Assembly (NCBI RefSeq): GCF_000222485.1 | Contig: NC_015914.1 | Location: forward strand, 310,001 to 374,000 | DNA length: 64,000 nucleotides | Direction: 5' to 3' | From: Cyclobacterium marinum DSM 745 | GTDB taxonomy: Bacteria; Bacteroidota; Bacteroidia; Cytophagales; Cyclobacteriaceae | In this document: positions 63,798 through 64,000 of the stretch, piece after piece | How positions within the stretch are numbered: position 1 is the stretch's first letter | Layout of the letters: the number at the start of each line of letters is the position of its first letter | Position numbers and translations under genes: made by a program | Notes under the pieces: generated by a model | The model's database searches: none | What the model saw: only the letters and a program-made list of their open reading frames with translations | Told to the model about the DNA's origin: nothing

Positions 63798-64000
63798 ATG
63801 TTTTTTTATATCTCTCAATTATTTAGCTTTTTAATAATGCCTTTCAATATTTGCTTAACCCTTATCCTTTTGGGCTTGGTTTTTAAACGAAAACGCTGGG
63901 GTAAAATACTTTTACCGGCTGGAATAATTTTGCTTCTATTTTTTTCCAACGGGTATATCGCCAATTTGGTAATGCATAATTGGGAACCCCAACCCAAAGA
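63798..64000 (+). CDS. YdcF/DUF218-like membrane protein, truncated by window end
   Basis: The first 67 codons (MFFYISQLFSFLIMPFNICL...) run off the window. Two hydrophobic helices separated by KRKRWGK, then 'FFSNGYIANLVMHNWEPQ', match the N-terminus of YdcF/ElyC-type proteins before their DUF218 domain. The domain itself is outside the window, so the call rests on this layout alone. It is divergent from the AddA-like gene across 165 bp. Confidence 0.6.
   Translation, partial: MFFYISQLFSFLIMPFNICLTLILLGLVFKRKRWGKILLPAGIILLLFFSNGYIANLVMHNWEPQPK

Noticed and set aside
63815..63997. Minus-strand frame at the window end
   Set aside because: Antisense to the YdcF-like coding sequence, which has convincing helices.

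Overview
The window looks like a chromosomal segment of a low-GC member of the Bacteroidota, most likely Cytophagales/Cyclobacteriaceae-like. This placement is inferred from gene families and promoter style, not from rRNA. The signs are a TonB-dependent receptor with an N-terminal carboxypeptidase-regulatory-like domain, a LytTR membrane regulator, DUF6786, DUF5690 and DUF1080 proteins, many lipoproteins, and Bacteroidota-type promoters (TTG, 19 bp, TAnnTTTG) in front of the SRP RNA and the tRNA pair. No rRNA, CRISPR array, prophage or intact insertion sequence was seen.

Layout. Bases 1-7800 hold a repeat-rich edge, a frameshifted TonB-dependent receptor with a small Cys-rich exported protein upstream, a three-gene NEW3/ABC-2 exporter operon, a divergent LytTR regulator and a small secreted protein. 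Bases 7800-13000 look accessory: three tandem Uma2-family paralogues on a ~761-bp repeat unit, a degraded coding fragment, a small HTH-like protein, a DUF6786 lipoprotein, and dispersed CCTGAGCTTGTCGAAGG-type repeats. Bases 12859-19079 form the most distinctive locus. It has a lipid-anchored phosphodiesterase/alkaline-phosphatase-superfamily protein, a DUF5690 transporter-like protein, an XRE-cupin regulator, a zinc-type alcohol dehydrogenase that has lost its structural-zinc cysteines, a FAD amine oxidase and a phosphonatase-like HAD hydrolase. This reads as an aminophosphonate-degradation module.

Bases 19246-32000 carry mostly single genes: lipoproteins, an acyltransferase, a DUF1080 plus Gfo/Idh/MocA sugar-oxidation pair, the SRP RNA gene, fsa, a FtsE-like ATPase, a dienoyl-CoA-reductase-like SDR, a zinc deacylase, murB and dCMP deaminase. 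Bases 32236-44000 hold a lone CheY-like protein, two short genes of 57 and 48 codons, a POT peptide transporter, a cyclophilin, a nucleoside transporter, an etfB-etfA-DUF151 operon, a TPR protein, dnaB, an ExoX-like exonuclease and a GNAT acetyltransferase. Bases 43736-46576 are a signalling cluster of two receiver proteins and one sensor kinase with no DNA-binding output. The rest is housekeeping: an EEP nuclease, a MATE pump, a CBS-DUF294 protein, tRNA-Arg and tRNA-Lys, acnA, an mlaEFD lipid-transport operon preceded by a receiver protein, an AddAB-type recombination nuclease pair, and the start of a YdcF/DUF218-like membrane protein cut off by the window end.

Many gene ends carry clear intrinsic terminators, several of them bidirectional between convergent genes, so transcription units can be drawn with fair confidence. 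Functions are assigned from visible motifs and family memory. No database search was possible.
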